A stretch of 5,221 nt of DNA from an uncultured Oscillospiraceae bacterium. Lineage in GTDB: Bacteria; Bacillota; Clostridia; UBA1212; UBA1255. Under the pieces are notes generated by a model. It saw nothing but the letters and a program-made list of their open reading frames with translations, made no database searches and had not been told where the DNA came from. Location: the NCBI GenBank assembly GCA_902462635.1, contig CABQCN010000131.1:1-5221 (forward strand). The letters run 5' to 3'. This document shows positions 1 through 5,221 of the stretch, in pieces. Position 1 is the stretch's first letter; each line of letters starts with the position of its first letter. The translations under genes were made by a program, and so were the position numbers.

Positions 1-229
1 GGTCTTCCGGTACGATCAGTTCCGCATACTGTTTTTTAAAACAATGAACCAACTCCGCGGGCGTATATCCAAGGAGCTGCAACAGTCCCTTATTTACTCT
101 TAATATAGTAAAATGATCATCGCGCAAGCATTTAATGATTCCGCCCGGTACCGTGTTCAGAAAACGGGCCAGTTCTTCCGCATCCGTTTCCCGGCCTTCG
201 CCGGATCCAAATATGATCGCATCCTCCAT
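1..229 (-). CDS. PAS-domain signalling protein, N-terminal part (runs off the left edge)
   Basis: 76 codons are visible and the frame is open at the window edge. The visible residues form a PAS domain: from about residue 18 the chain reads ELARFLNTVPGGIIKCL, then FTILRVNKGLLQLLGYTPAEL and LIVPED. This is the pattern of PAS sensors in clostridial signalling proteins, where a 'PGG..KC' strand leads into 'N.G...L.GYT..EL' and an 'I.PED' end. Such N-terminal PAS domains usually precede GGDEF, EAL or histidine kinase output domains, but the output domain here lies outside the window and is unknown. No membrane helix precedes the PAS domain, so the visible part is probably cytoplasmic. The ATG at 229 is fixed as the start because a TGA stop lies directly before it in frame. 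The upstream GTGGGG is only a modest ribosome binding site. The gene has its own strong promoter at 355-383, so it is probably a separate unit from the kinase gene. Confidence 0.8.
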   Translation of the reverse strand, partial: MEDAIIFGSGEGRETDAEELARFLNTVPGGIIKCLRDDHFTILRVNKGLLQLLGYTPAELVHCFKKQYAELIVPED

Positions 230-271
230 TCAAACCAACCCCACTCTATCCGTAAATCACCCGATTTTCAA

Positions 272-297
272 AGCGGAGGTTTACAGAATATTCCGCT
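272..297 (-). repeat. Inverted repeat in the PAS-gene leader
   Basis: AGCGGA and TCCGCT form a perfect 6-bp stem around a 14-nt loop, 83 nt past the kinase stop and inside the predicted PAS-gene leader. Only a short TTT follows on the minus strand, so it is a poor intrinsic terminator. It could be a weak attenuator or chance. Confidence 0.25.
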
Positions 298-354
298 GCA
301 TGCTATTGCGACGCCGCTAAAAACATCTAACAAAAATAAATCATTTACTTGTTT

Positions 355-383
355 AGTATACGACAACTTCCGTTTTTTTTCAA
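355..383 (-). promoter_or_regulatory. Sigma-A promoter for the PAS-domain gene
   Basis: On the minus strand the -35 box TTGAAA (378-383) and the -10 box TATACT (355-360) are separated by exactly 17 bp. Each box is one base off consensus. Transcription would start near 348, giving a leader of about 120 nt before the ATG at 229. The kinase stop codon TGA (380-382) lies inside the -35 box, so the promoter begins where the operon's coding sequence ends. Confidence 0.75.
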
Positions 384-1543
384 CATCCGGGATCGGGGCG
401 TACGGCAAAGGCCGCGGTAACGCAGGCGCCGCCGTGTTCCCGGTTCGACACGGTAAGATAGCCGCCGTGTTTGATGCATAATATTTTGCAGATATTCAAT
501 CCGAGTCCCATATGAGAAGTGCCATCTTCCTTGCTTTCCCGATAAAAAGGCGACGCCGCTTTCTCCAGGCCGGTACGGGTAAAACCTTTCCCATCGTCGG
601 AAACTTCGATGCAGAAGAAACGTGCAAACGTCCGGAACGTGACTTCTATTTTTCGCTCCGCATAGCGCAGCGCATTCGAAAGTAAATTTTCATAGACCTG
701 TGAAATGGCCTCTTCATCGGCAAAAAGAAAGTCTTCTTCCATAAAATCGCGAAAATCCAGCGCTTTCTCCGCGCATAGGATTCTTCCTGTTTCTTCCAAG
801 TTGCGGAGCAGTCCGCGCCTATCGATTTCCTCCCTGCGGATTTCGATGTCTTCCAGCCGCTGCAGCTGCGCCATTGCCTCCACATAATTTTCCAGGCGCG
901 TGATATGCCTGGACATCGTACGAATTTCGCCGGTCACCTCTTCCTCCGATACCGTATGTTCCGGCAAAGAAGAAAGCAGCATGGAGGCATGCCCCTTCAG
1001 CACCGTCAGCGGCGTCCTCAGATCATGGGAGAACGCGGCGTTCAGTCGATTCCGTTCTTCCATCTGCCGCCACATTTCACGGTTGTTTTCCTGTAAACTT
1101 CGCCGCATTTTTTCAAAGGCTTCGCAAAGCTTTCCCATTTCGTCCGTGGAATCGTATTGCAGCGTAAAATCCAGATCATTCTCCGCTACTTTCCGATAAG
1201 CATTTTTCAAAAGTTCGATCGGTTTTTTGAGTTTCTTTCTGTAAAATAAAACGGCGCATACGATCATGCTTCCGCAAAAGGCGACGGGAATCGTGATCAA
1301 GGACAGCATCTCCAGGATCACATCCGCCGCTTCATCCGCATCGGAATAGGCGGGCATTACAGAAACACCGGCGATGTTTTCCGGATTTTGACTGCTGTAG
1401 ACCGTTTCCACCCGTTCCTCATTCTGAACGGTAAACGAATCCGCTACCGCGCCCGATTTGTCATAAATGATATACAAGATCCGCTCCCTTTCGTACGTAA
1501 TTTCCACCGCGCCGTCTTCCGGCACCTCGTAGGTCCGGGACAT
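380..1543 (-). CDS. Sensor histidine kinase, main part after an in-frame stop (387 aa)
   Basis: This is the kinase partner of the response regulator just upstream: it would autophosphorylate on histidine and pass the phosphate to that protein. In order it has the end of an extracytoplasmic sensor region (residues 1-78), a membrane helix (about 79-101), a HAMP-like linker (about 102-155), a dimerisation and phosphoacceptor motif FSHDLRTPLTVLKGH with His173, and an ATPase domain with N-box ENLLSNALRY (285-294), G1 box DDGKG (316-320) and G2 box GLGLN (346-350). All catalytic motifs are intact. The ATG at 1543 is probably not the original start. The same frame continues upstream to 1699 and encodes the missing first membrane helix, interrupted only by TAA at 1550-1552. 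There is no clear ribosome binding site before 1543, only an A-rich stretch, so expression would need reinitiation after that TAA or readthrough. The gene may be a pseudogene. The stop TGA lies in the next gene's -35 box. Confidence 0.85.
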   Translation of the reverse strand: MSRTYEVPEDGAVEITYERERILYIIYDKSGAVADSFTVQNEERVETVYSSQNPENIAGVSVMPAYSDADEAADVILEMLSLITIPVAFCGSMIVCAVLFYRKKLKKPIELLKNAYRKVAENDLDFTLQYDSTDEMGKLCEAFEKMRRSLQENNREMWRQMEERNRLNAAFSHDLRTPLTVLKGHASMLLSSLPEHTVSEEEVTGEIRTMSRHITRLENYVEAMAQLQRLEDIEIRREEIDRRGLLRNLEETGRILCAEKALDFRDFMEEDFLFADEEAISQVYENLLSNALRYAERKIEVTFRTFARFFCIEVSDDGKGFTRTGLEKAASPFYRESKEDGTSHMGLGLNICKILCIKHGGYLTVSNREHGGACVTAAFAVRPDPGC

Positions 1544-1549
1544 TTCTTT

Positions 1550-1699
1550 TTATTTATAGTAAATATGCATTTTCCGGCTGTCGATTAAATTCATCAGGAA
1601 AGAGCATAAGAGCAATGCCGCGACGAGCGCCAGCAGCGCGTATATCACAAACGAAGCGCGAATCGACAAATTCCGGAACTTTCTCTTTATCTGATCCAT
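1550..1699 (-). pseudogene. N-terminal fragment of the histidine kinase (49 codons, first membrane helix)
   Basis: The ATG at 1699 starts 49 codons ending in TAA at 1550-1552. They encode a basic start (MDQIKRKFRNLSIR), one long hydrophobic helix (about residues 15-38) and a short exterior stretch. This is the standard beginning of a two-helix sensor kinase, and after the TAA the same frame runs through codons KEMSRTYEVPED into the sensor region of the kinase ORF. The start overlaps the response regulator's last 13 nt, as expected for a coupled regulator-kinase pair; the nearest Shine-Dalgarno-like sequence is a G-run about 12 nt upstream. Taken together, 380-1699 gives a normal 439-codon kinase with one nonsense codon at position 50. 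A single base change explains this and no frameshift is needed. If translated alone, the fragment would be a small membrane peptide. Confidence 0.75.
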
Positions 1700-2361
1700 T
1701 TATATCCGCACCCCCAGATCGTCGCGATATACGGTCCGGCGCCGGCGGCGGAGAATTTTGCACGTACGCGCCGGATATGCTCCGTCACCACGGAACTGTC
1801 TCCCGCGCTGTCATAACTCCATACGCGTCCGTAAATCGTTTCCTTGTCGAATACCTGCCCCGGATGCTGTGATAAATATTCGATAATATCGAATTCCTTT
1901 TTGGCAAACACAAGTTCTTTTTCCTTGTAAAATACGCGCCGTTCTCCGTAATCGATTACCAGATTCTCATCGAAGCGAAACGCGGTGACGCCGGCGCGGC
2001 GCTGTTCTCTGCGCAGATGCGCCGCGACTCTGGCGCCGAGTTCTTCCATAGAAAACGGTTTGATCACATAATCGTCGCCGCCGGCGGCAAAGCCCTTGAT
2101 TTTATCGCTGTCTTCGATTCGCGCCGTCAGGAAAATAATCGGGCAGGATACGAAATTGCGGATTTTCTCACAGATCGAAAGGCCATCGATATCCGGGAGA
2201 TTGATATCAAGTAGTATCAGATCCGGTTTCTTCTCCGCGAATTTCAGCGCTTGTCTGCCGTTTAGCGCCGTGATCACCTGATACCCCTGTTTCGTAAAAT
2301 AATATTTCAGCAGTTCCGCAATATCTTTTTCATCATCTACTGCCAGGATCGTCTGCGCCAT
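1687..2361 (-). CDS. OmpR/PhoB-family response regulator (224 aa)
   Basis: This is a DNA-binding response regulator, phosphorylated by the adjacent kinase and expected to control transcription. The receiver domain (residues 1-about 118) has the acidic pair Asp9/Asp10, phosphoacceptor Asp52 in LLDINLP, Thr79 in FLTA and Lys101 in the KPF motif. A winged-helix effector domain follows (about 125-224), with the family's characteristic end: VVTEHIRRVRAKF, then TIWGCGYKW. Length and layout are normal for the family and nothing is missing. The start was set at the ATG at 2361, not the TTG at 2382, because GGAGGT sits 7 nt before that ATG and would otherwise lie inside the gene. It overlaps the glycosyltransferase end by 29 nt and the kinase start by 13 nt, so it is translated as part of the operon. 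Its targets are not shown by the sequence; autoregulation from the operon promoter is plausible. Confidence 0.95.
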   Translation of the reverse strand: MAQTILAVDDEKDIAELLKYYFTKQGYQVITALNGRQALKFAEKKPDLILLDINLPDIDGLSICEKIRNFVSCPIIFLTARIEDSDKIKGFAAGGDDYVIKPFSMEELGARVAAHLRREQRRAGVTAFRFDENLVIDYGERRVFYKEKELVFAKKEFDIIEYLSQHPGQVFDKETIYGRVWSYDSAGDSSVVTEHIRRVRAKFSAAGAGPYIATIWGCGYKWIR

Positions 2362-3673
2362 TGTGCGCACCTCCGTTCGCAATCAACGGATCGGCTCCGA
2401 CTTTGATTGCCAAATTCGTATGAGTTACTTCCTCCAGCGTTACCGCGGCGCGATGCTCGATCGGCTTCCATTCGACGCTGCAGAACATTGCCGCAATGGA
2501 GATCGGCACATACGTCATCATAAAAAACGGGAACGTAAACAGAGAAAAGACTTTTTTATAATTCTCCGCATAAATACGCTTCCATTCCGTAATGACTGCG
2601 ATCAGACCGAGACCGAACAGGAACAGATAACTGCTGAAGAAGGACGTTACGGCAGCTGTGAGGAAAGAATGCATCTGTCCTCCCTGAAAGATCCCCGCCG
2701 CGCCCAGAAGCAAATTGGCAGCCAGTCCGCAGGAAGACAATACAAATGCCGGTAAAATGGTCATACCCATATCGAAGCAGGAAAAACCATTTCTACGAAA
2801 GACGCCGCGTACCAATGGTTTTCCGTATTTACGGAAAACCTGCAGATAGCCCCTTGTCCAGCGCCGCCGCTGCCGCCAGGACTGGGAAAATTTCACCGGC
2901 TGCTCGTCATACAGCACGGCGCTGCAGCAATATCCGATTTTCTCACCGTTCACAACGTTGTGGATCGTAAATTCGATGTCCTCCGTCAAAAGATGAAATT
3001 TCCAGCCGCCGCAGTTCCGTAAAATATCTTTGCCGAATAAAAAACCGGTTCCCGATACGGCGCAGCTCGTACCCAGCGCCATACGCGCCTGATTCAGATA
3101 TTTCGATTCCCGCAGAAACCAAAGCGCGTACCCTGCGGAAATCCAGTTGTCCCCGTAATTTTTGGAATTCCTATAGCTCGTTACGATACGAAACCCGTCG
3201 GAAAAGACTTTATTCATTTCTGAAATATAATTTTCCGCAAGCAGGTTATCGGCATCGAATACGAAATAGCCATCAAAGTATTGTGTTCCGTAATCGCCTT
3301 GAATATTCTGGATCAGGTATTCCAACGCATATCCTTTCCCGATGCGCGTATCGTGGAAGCGGCGGTATACGCGCGCGCCGCACAACGCGGCGGCATCTGC
3401 CGTACGATCCGTGCAATTATCGGCAACGACAAAAACATCGATCAGCGTCTGCGGATAATCTTGTTTACGGATGCGTTCGAGCAGATGCGGCAATACGGCT
3501 TCCTCATTGCGCGCGGCAATCAAAATAGCGTATCTGTAATATTTTACCGGAAGAAACGTATGCTTTTTTATAAAAAACGGCAAAAGAATATAAAATATTT
3601 GATATGCATAGCAGCTGCAGAAAAGGACAGCGACCGCAAGATTGATATATTTAATCGTCGTCAGGATGTCCAT
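2333..3673 (-). CDS. Membrane-bound processive family 2 glycosyltransferase (446 aa)
   Basis: This enzyme would transfer sugars from nucleotide-sugar donors on the inner face of the membrane, probably building an exopolysaccharide or glycolipid; the sugar cannot be read from the sequence. It has an N-terminal membrane helix (about 8-32), a GT-A catalytic domain with AARNEE (53-58) and VVADNCTDRT (82-91), the metal and nucleotide-binding DAD (140-142), the TED motif with the likely catalytic base (230-232), and QRRRW (268-272), the hallmark of processive synthases such as BcsA, IcaA and hyaluronan synthase. Three further helices follow (about 303-329, 336-363, 375-399), then a WKPIEH motif (402-407). 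No PilZ domain is seen. The last 25 or so residues look non-conserved and run through the next gene's ribosome binding site and start. The ATG at 3673 has GAGGAAA about 9 nt upstream and overlaps the preceding gene by 23 nt. The family assignment is firm; the product is unknown. Confidence 0.93.
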   Translation of the reverse strand: MDILTTIKYINLAVAVLFCSCYAYQIFYILLPFFIKKHTFLPVKYYRYAILIAARNEEAVLPHLLERIRKQDYPQTLIDVFVVADNCTDRTADAAALCGARVYRRFHDTRIGKGYALEYLIQNIQGDYGTQYFDGYFVFDADNLLAENYISEMNKVFSDGFRIVTSYRNSKNYGDNWISAGYALWFLRESKYLNQARMALGTSCAVSGTGFLFGKDILRNCGGWKFHLLTEDIEFTIHNVVNGEKIGYCCSAVLYDEQPVKFSQSWRQRRRWTRGYLQVFRKYGKPLVRGVFRRNGFSCFDMGMTILPAFVLSSCGLAANLLLGAAGIFQGGQMHSFLTAAVTSFFSSYLFLFGLGLIAVITEWKRIYAENYKKVFSLFTFPFFMMTYVPISIAAMFCSVEWKPIEHRAAVTLEEVTHTNLAIKVGADPLIANGGAHNGADDPGSR

Positions 3674-4367
3674 CCGCTTTTTCCTCGTGTTTCTTGCAAA
3701 TGATATGGTAAATCAGAATCCCGGCGCCGCTGATCAGCATTGTCGCAGCGAATACGATAATCGCGAACAAATAATTCTTCATGCCGAGCGCGTCGCCGCC
3801 GATCGTGGAAGTAATAATCGAGGGAATCCTGGCTACCGCGGTAATCAGCATCCAGGTGGAAAATTTCATTTCCGTCAGTCCTACGAAATAGCAGAGTAAA
3901 TCCTTCGGCGTACCTGGTATCGCAAAAATAATAAATACCCATAGATTCAATTTTTTCTTGTTCCGCAAGAAACGCAGAGAATGGATTTTTTCTTTTGAGA
4001 AGAATACTTCCACCGCTTTGATTCCGAACCGGCGGACAAACAGGAATACGAGCGCGCTGCCGATCAGCGCGCCGAGCATACAGAGCAGCGTTCCTTCCCA
4101 CATGCCGAATGCGTAACCGGCGCCGATTTCAAGCGGCTCCCCCGGAATAATCGCGATGAATATCTGAAGTACCATCATGCCCACAAAGGCAAGTCTTCCA
4201 TAAAATCCGTGTCCGTCTACCCAGGCGCGGAATTTTTCCGGTTCCGATACGAATTTCAGCATCGGCCGGCCAATGAACCAGCAAATTAAAACGGAAAACA
4301 GAATAAATACCGCAATGCAGCATATCGTAATAACTTTTTTTTGTTTTTGCGTCCAATGAAATCGCAT
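3651..4367 (-). CDS. TVP38/TMEM64-family membrane protein with VTT (DedA-like) domain (238 aa)
   Basis: This is an integral membrane protein with about six hydrophobic segments (roughly 12-33, 57-76, 93-112, 141-165, 170-190, 200-224), a basic N-terminus and a charged cytoplasmic tail ending in three Asp. Two family signatures are visible: IPGEPLEIGAGYAFG (74-88), the re-entrant segment with conserved Glu and Gly, and FAIPGTPKDLLCYFVGLT (148-165), the second. Proteins with this domain are linked to lipid handling; some DedA members move undecaprenyl phosphate across the membrane, and eukaryotic relatives are lipid scramblases. That function is not demonstrated for the TVP38 branch. As first gene of the operon, overlapping a processive glycosyltransferase by 23 nt, it may handle a lipid carrier or lipid acceptor for that enzyme (inference). 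The ATG at 4367 has a GAGGAAAG site about 10 nt upstream. Length is normal for the family. Confidence 0.92.
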   Translation of the reverse strand: MRFHWTQKQKKVITICCIAVFILFSVLICWFIGRPMLKFVSEPEKFRAWVDGHGFYGRLAFVGMMVLQIFIAIIPGEPLEIGAGYAFGMWEGTLLCMLGALIGSALVFLFVRRFGIKAVEVFFSKEKIHSLRFLRNKKKLNLWVFIIFAIPGTPKDLLCYFVGLTEMKFSTWMLITAVARIPSIITSTIGGDALGMKNYLFAIIVFAATMLISGAGILIYHIICKKHEEKADGHPDDD

Positions 4368-4470
4368 TCTATTCTTTCCTCATTTCGTACGGCTTCAATA
4401 CTGCATTCGTTCCTGTGCAGCCGCGGCAGGCCGCGTGGAAATATCCGCCTGTCCGTAAGTAAGATACCAC

Positions 4471-4489
4471 GGAAAAATCAACTTTTTCC
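4471..4489. repeat. Perfect 7-bp inverted repeat in the operon leader
   Basis: GGAAAAA and TTTTTCC flank a 5-nt centre, about 45-60 nt downstream of the predicted transcription start and about 105 nt before the first start codon. It could be a hairpin in the leader RNA or a regulator site. The stem is AT-rich and no separate U-run follows, so it does not look like a terminator. Confidence 0.4.
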
Positions 4490-4538
4490 CAACAAGCGAA
4501 AATTATTTATTTTTATAACAGGAATCCGTTCTCGCATC

Positions 4539-4567
4539 ATTGTAAAGGAACGCCCCTTGCTTGTCAA
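4539..4567 (-). promoter_or_regulatory. Sigma-A promoter of the four-gene operon
   Basis: On the minus strand TTGACA (4562-4567, perfect) and TACAAT (4539-4544, one mismatch) are separated by exactly 17 bp. Transcription would start near 4532, giving a leader of about 165 nt before the first gene at 4367. A secondary extended -10 (TGT then TATAAA, 4512-4520) lies just downstream but has no good -35. The leader matches no riboswitch I recognise; it holds the repeat at 4471-4489 and a small GC-rich stem (CGCGG, CCTG, CCGCG; about 4421-4434). Confidence 0.8.
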
Positions 4568-4580
4568 TGCGCGGCGCTTT

Positions 4581-4595
4581 GCGGGAGCGTTCCGC
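4581..4595. repeat. Short imperfect inverted repeat upstream of the operon promoter
   Basis: GCGGGA and TTCCGC flank a 3-nt centre; one position pairs G with T. It ends about 14 bp upstream of the -35 box, where an activator or regulator site could lie. It also directly follows the stop codon of the 35-codon ORF at 4596-4703. Its role is unknown. Confidence 0.3.
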
Positions 4596-4703
4596 TTATA
4601 TAGCCCGATCTCTTTCATTCTTATCAACAGGAGGGATAATCAATCCATCGGCGCAGCCCTTTTCAACAAGATATATCCAACGTCTAAACCAAAATTTGTC
4701 CAT
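4596..4703 (-). CDS. Unassigned small ORF (35 aa)
   Basis: The frame starts with ATG at 4703 (MDKFWFRRWIYLVEKG), continues with an ADGLIIPPVDKNERD segment and stops at TAA 4596-4598. The composition is protein-like, with aromatic and basic residues first and charged residues last, but I recognise no family. There is no ribosome binding site before the ATG, and the frame is open upstream only to a stop at about 4725. It is therefore more likely the tail of a decayed gene than an active small gene. Its position just after the YD-repeat remnant fits the end of the same decayed locus, for example a variable C-terminal or immunity-type segment, but that is speculation. Confidence 0.25.
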   Translation of the reverse strand: MDKFWFRRWIYLVEKGCADGLIIPPVDKNERDRAI

Positions 4704-4716
4704 TTTTAACTGGTCG

Positions 4717-5084
4717 TTAACGCGTTACGCTCGTGATCCGTTCCTCTTTGCCGTATTCATAACCGATGTTTCTCTGTCGTTTGTGATGTATTCCGTCGTT
4801 TGACTTCTCGTTGTATGCGTAAAACTGCGCTGCAGATTGCCCGTTCCCAGGAAAATGTTGTCGGAGCTGATCCCGGCCCAGATCATCCATGATGATATTG
4901 CTCCTATATTCTTTGTTCCTGCATTGAAACGTCTGCCGGATATTGTTTGCATTGCCGCAGCTGTAAGGATACTCCTGTTATCATATTCGTAATTTACCGC
5001 ACTCTGCCGCGTCCGCGCCGTGACTCTCTCATTGCCATCAAGTACGATACCGTTCTCCTCCGCCCGGCCCGGTTTTCCCTCGAT
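4717..5084 (-). pseudogene. Probable degraded remnant of an RHS/YD-repeat protein
   Basis: No intact gene occupies this stretch, but two overlapping minus-strand frames carry YD-repeat-like motifs in the right order. The upstream frame (open from 5084) has VLDGNERVT (about 5017-5043) and, about 19 residues on, VNYEYDN (4977-4997); these recall the 'YLDGN...Y.YD' pattern of clostridial RHS proteins. A second frame, open from 4977 to TAA 4717-4719, then gives a YSCGNANNIRQ segment, DDLGRDQLRQ, QFYAYNEKSN and GYEYGKEERITSV. These resemble 'Y.YD.NGNI', 'YDDLGQLIRE', 'Y.YN..GN' and 'Y.YG....LTS' at roughly repeat-length spacing. Moving from the first frame to the second needs one frameshift right after YEYDN, and there is no plausible start in the first frame. 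The second frame contains a 57-codon ORF (ATG 4890, AGGAG 10 nt upstream) that could in principle be translated. The identification rests on motif recognition by eye; chance similarity is possible. Confidence 0.4.
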
Positions 5085-5091
5085 TCACGTA

Positions 5092-5120
5092 AAGGCTGCC
5101 AATTTTTATTTGACAGCCTT
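5092..5120 (-). repeat. 29-bp dyad: hairpin or operator-like site
   Basis: AAGGCTG and CAGCCTT (7 bp perfect) are extended inward by one imperfect position and CAA/TTG, leaving a 7-nt loop. Read as minus-strand RNA, the imperfect position is a U-G pair, giving an 11-bp stem; in plus-strand RNA it is a C-A mismatch. This favours a minus-strand RNA hairpin, perhaps a weak terminator for a gene ending at 5185, though only UUU follows it. The right arm also overlaps the plus-strand TTGACA at 5110-5115, so an operator is the alternative. Confidence 0.45.
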
Positions 5121-5138
5121 AAAAGTACAAATAATAAT
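5110..5138 (+). promoter_or_regulatory. Possible rightward sigma-A promoter
   Basis: TTGACA (5110-5115, perfect) and AATAAT (5133-5138, one mismatch, but at the important first base) are 17 bp apart in AT-rich DNA. It would fire toward the right edge, where no convincing plus-strand gene begins before 5221. The -35 box lies in the 29-bp dyad. Confidence 0.4.
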
Positions 5139-5184
5139 TTATATCCTACGTTTATCTTGTTTGGAATTCACTGCCAGACATTGC

Positions 5185-5221
5185 TTAAAAATTCATCGTA
5201 GCATATGCATCAAGATATTCA
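5185..5221 (-). CDS. Possible C-terminal end of a gene entering from the right edge
   Basis: One minus-strand frame is open from the edge for 11 codons (EYLDAYATMNF) to TAA at 5185-5187, while the other two close sooner. The dyad about 65 nt downstream could be its terminator. The stretch is too short to identify or to be sure it codes. Confidence 0.2.
   Translation of the reverse strand, partial: EYLDAYATMNF

Noticed and set aside
113..481. 122-codon plus-strand ORF
   Set aside because: It is antisense to the PAS gene, the promoter region and the kinase 3' end, and has no domain.
2362..2382. Upstream TTG start for the response regulator (7 extra residues)
   Set aside because: The extra codons contain the GGAGGT ribosome binding site of the ATG at 2361, and receiver domains normally begin just before the ILAVDDE strand.
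4476..4541. Possible leader peptide starting MMRERIPVIK
   Set aside because: Its first ATG overlaps the -10 box, so the codon would not be in the transcript from that promoter, and there is no ribosome binding site.
4341..4709. 122-codon plus-strand ORF
   Set aside because: It lies antisense across the operon promoter and leader, with no start signal and no family resemblance.
4718..4727. 10-bp palindrome TAACGCGTTA
   Set aside because: Single short palindrome with no second copy or nearby promoter to suggest a function.
4882..4896. Inverted repeat ATCATC-CAT-GATGAT
   Set aside because: It is short, AT-rich and inside the decayed coding stretch, with no promoter or terminator context; probably chance.
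4725..4952. 75-codon minus-strand ORF starting MQTISGRRF
   Set aside because: It has no ribosome binding site and its codon use is unlike the real genes here. It is the downstream part of the frame that carries the NYEYD motif, beyond the point where RHS-like signals switch frame.
4947..5201. 84-codon plus-strand ORF in the right-hand region
   Set aside because: It has no ribosome binding site or recognisable domain, lies antisense to the RHS-like motifs, and runs through the dyad and the promoter-like sequence.

Overview
The window looks like chromosomal DNA of a low-to-mid GC Gram-positive bacterium, most likely of class Clostridia. The grounds are family resemblance only: the kinase, the processive GT2 and the PAS signalling protein all look clostridial, and the promoters are clean sigma-A type with GGAGG-like ribosome binding sites. 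No species can be named from the sequence.

All convincing genes lie on the minus strand, so the window reads right to left. At 4717-5084 there is a decayed stretch that I read as a remnant of an RHS/YD-repeat protein split between two frames, followed by an unassigned 35-codon ORF (4596-4703). A near-consensus promoter (TTGACA, 17 bp, TACAAT; 4539-4567) then starts an operon with a leader of about 165 nt: a VTT/TVP38-type membrane protein (3651-4367), a processive family 2 glycosyltransferase (2333-3673), an OmpR-type response regulator (1687-2361) and its sensor histidine kinase (380-1699). Every junction overlaps, by 23, 29 and 13 nt, so the four genes are almost certainly co-transcribed and translationally coupled. 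A plausible reading, which is inference, is an envelope or exopolysaccharide module with its own two-component regulator.

The most notable feature is that the histidine kinase frame is broken by one in-frame TAA at codon 50, just after the first membrane helix. Family-like sequence continues in the same frame on both sides, and an ATG lies 6 nt past the stop. This is a nonsense mutation, a sequencing error, or a kinase made in two pieces by reinitiation.

The kinase stop codon lies inside the -35 box of a second strong promoter (TTGAAA, 17 bp, TATACT; 355-383). That promoter drives a gene running off the left edge (1-229), of which only an N-terminal PAS domain is visible.

The right end (5085-5221) is AT-rich. 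It holds a 29-bp dyad overlapping a consensus TTGACA and, at the edge, possibly the last codons of another minus-strand gene. I see no RNA genes, CRISPR array or intact mobile element.
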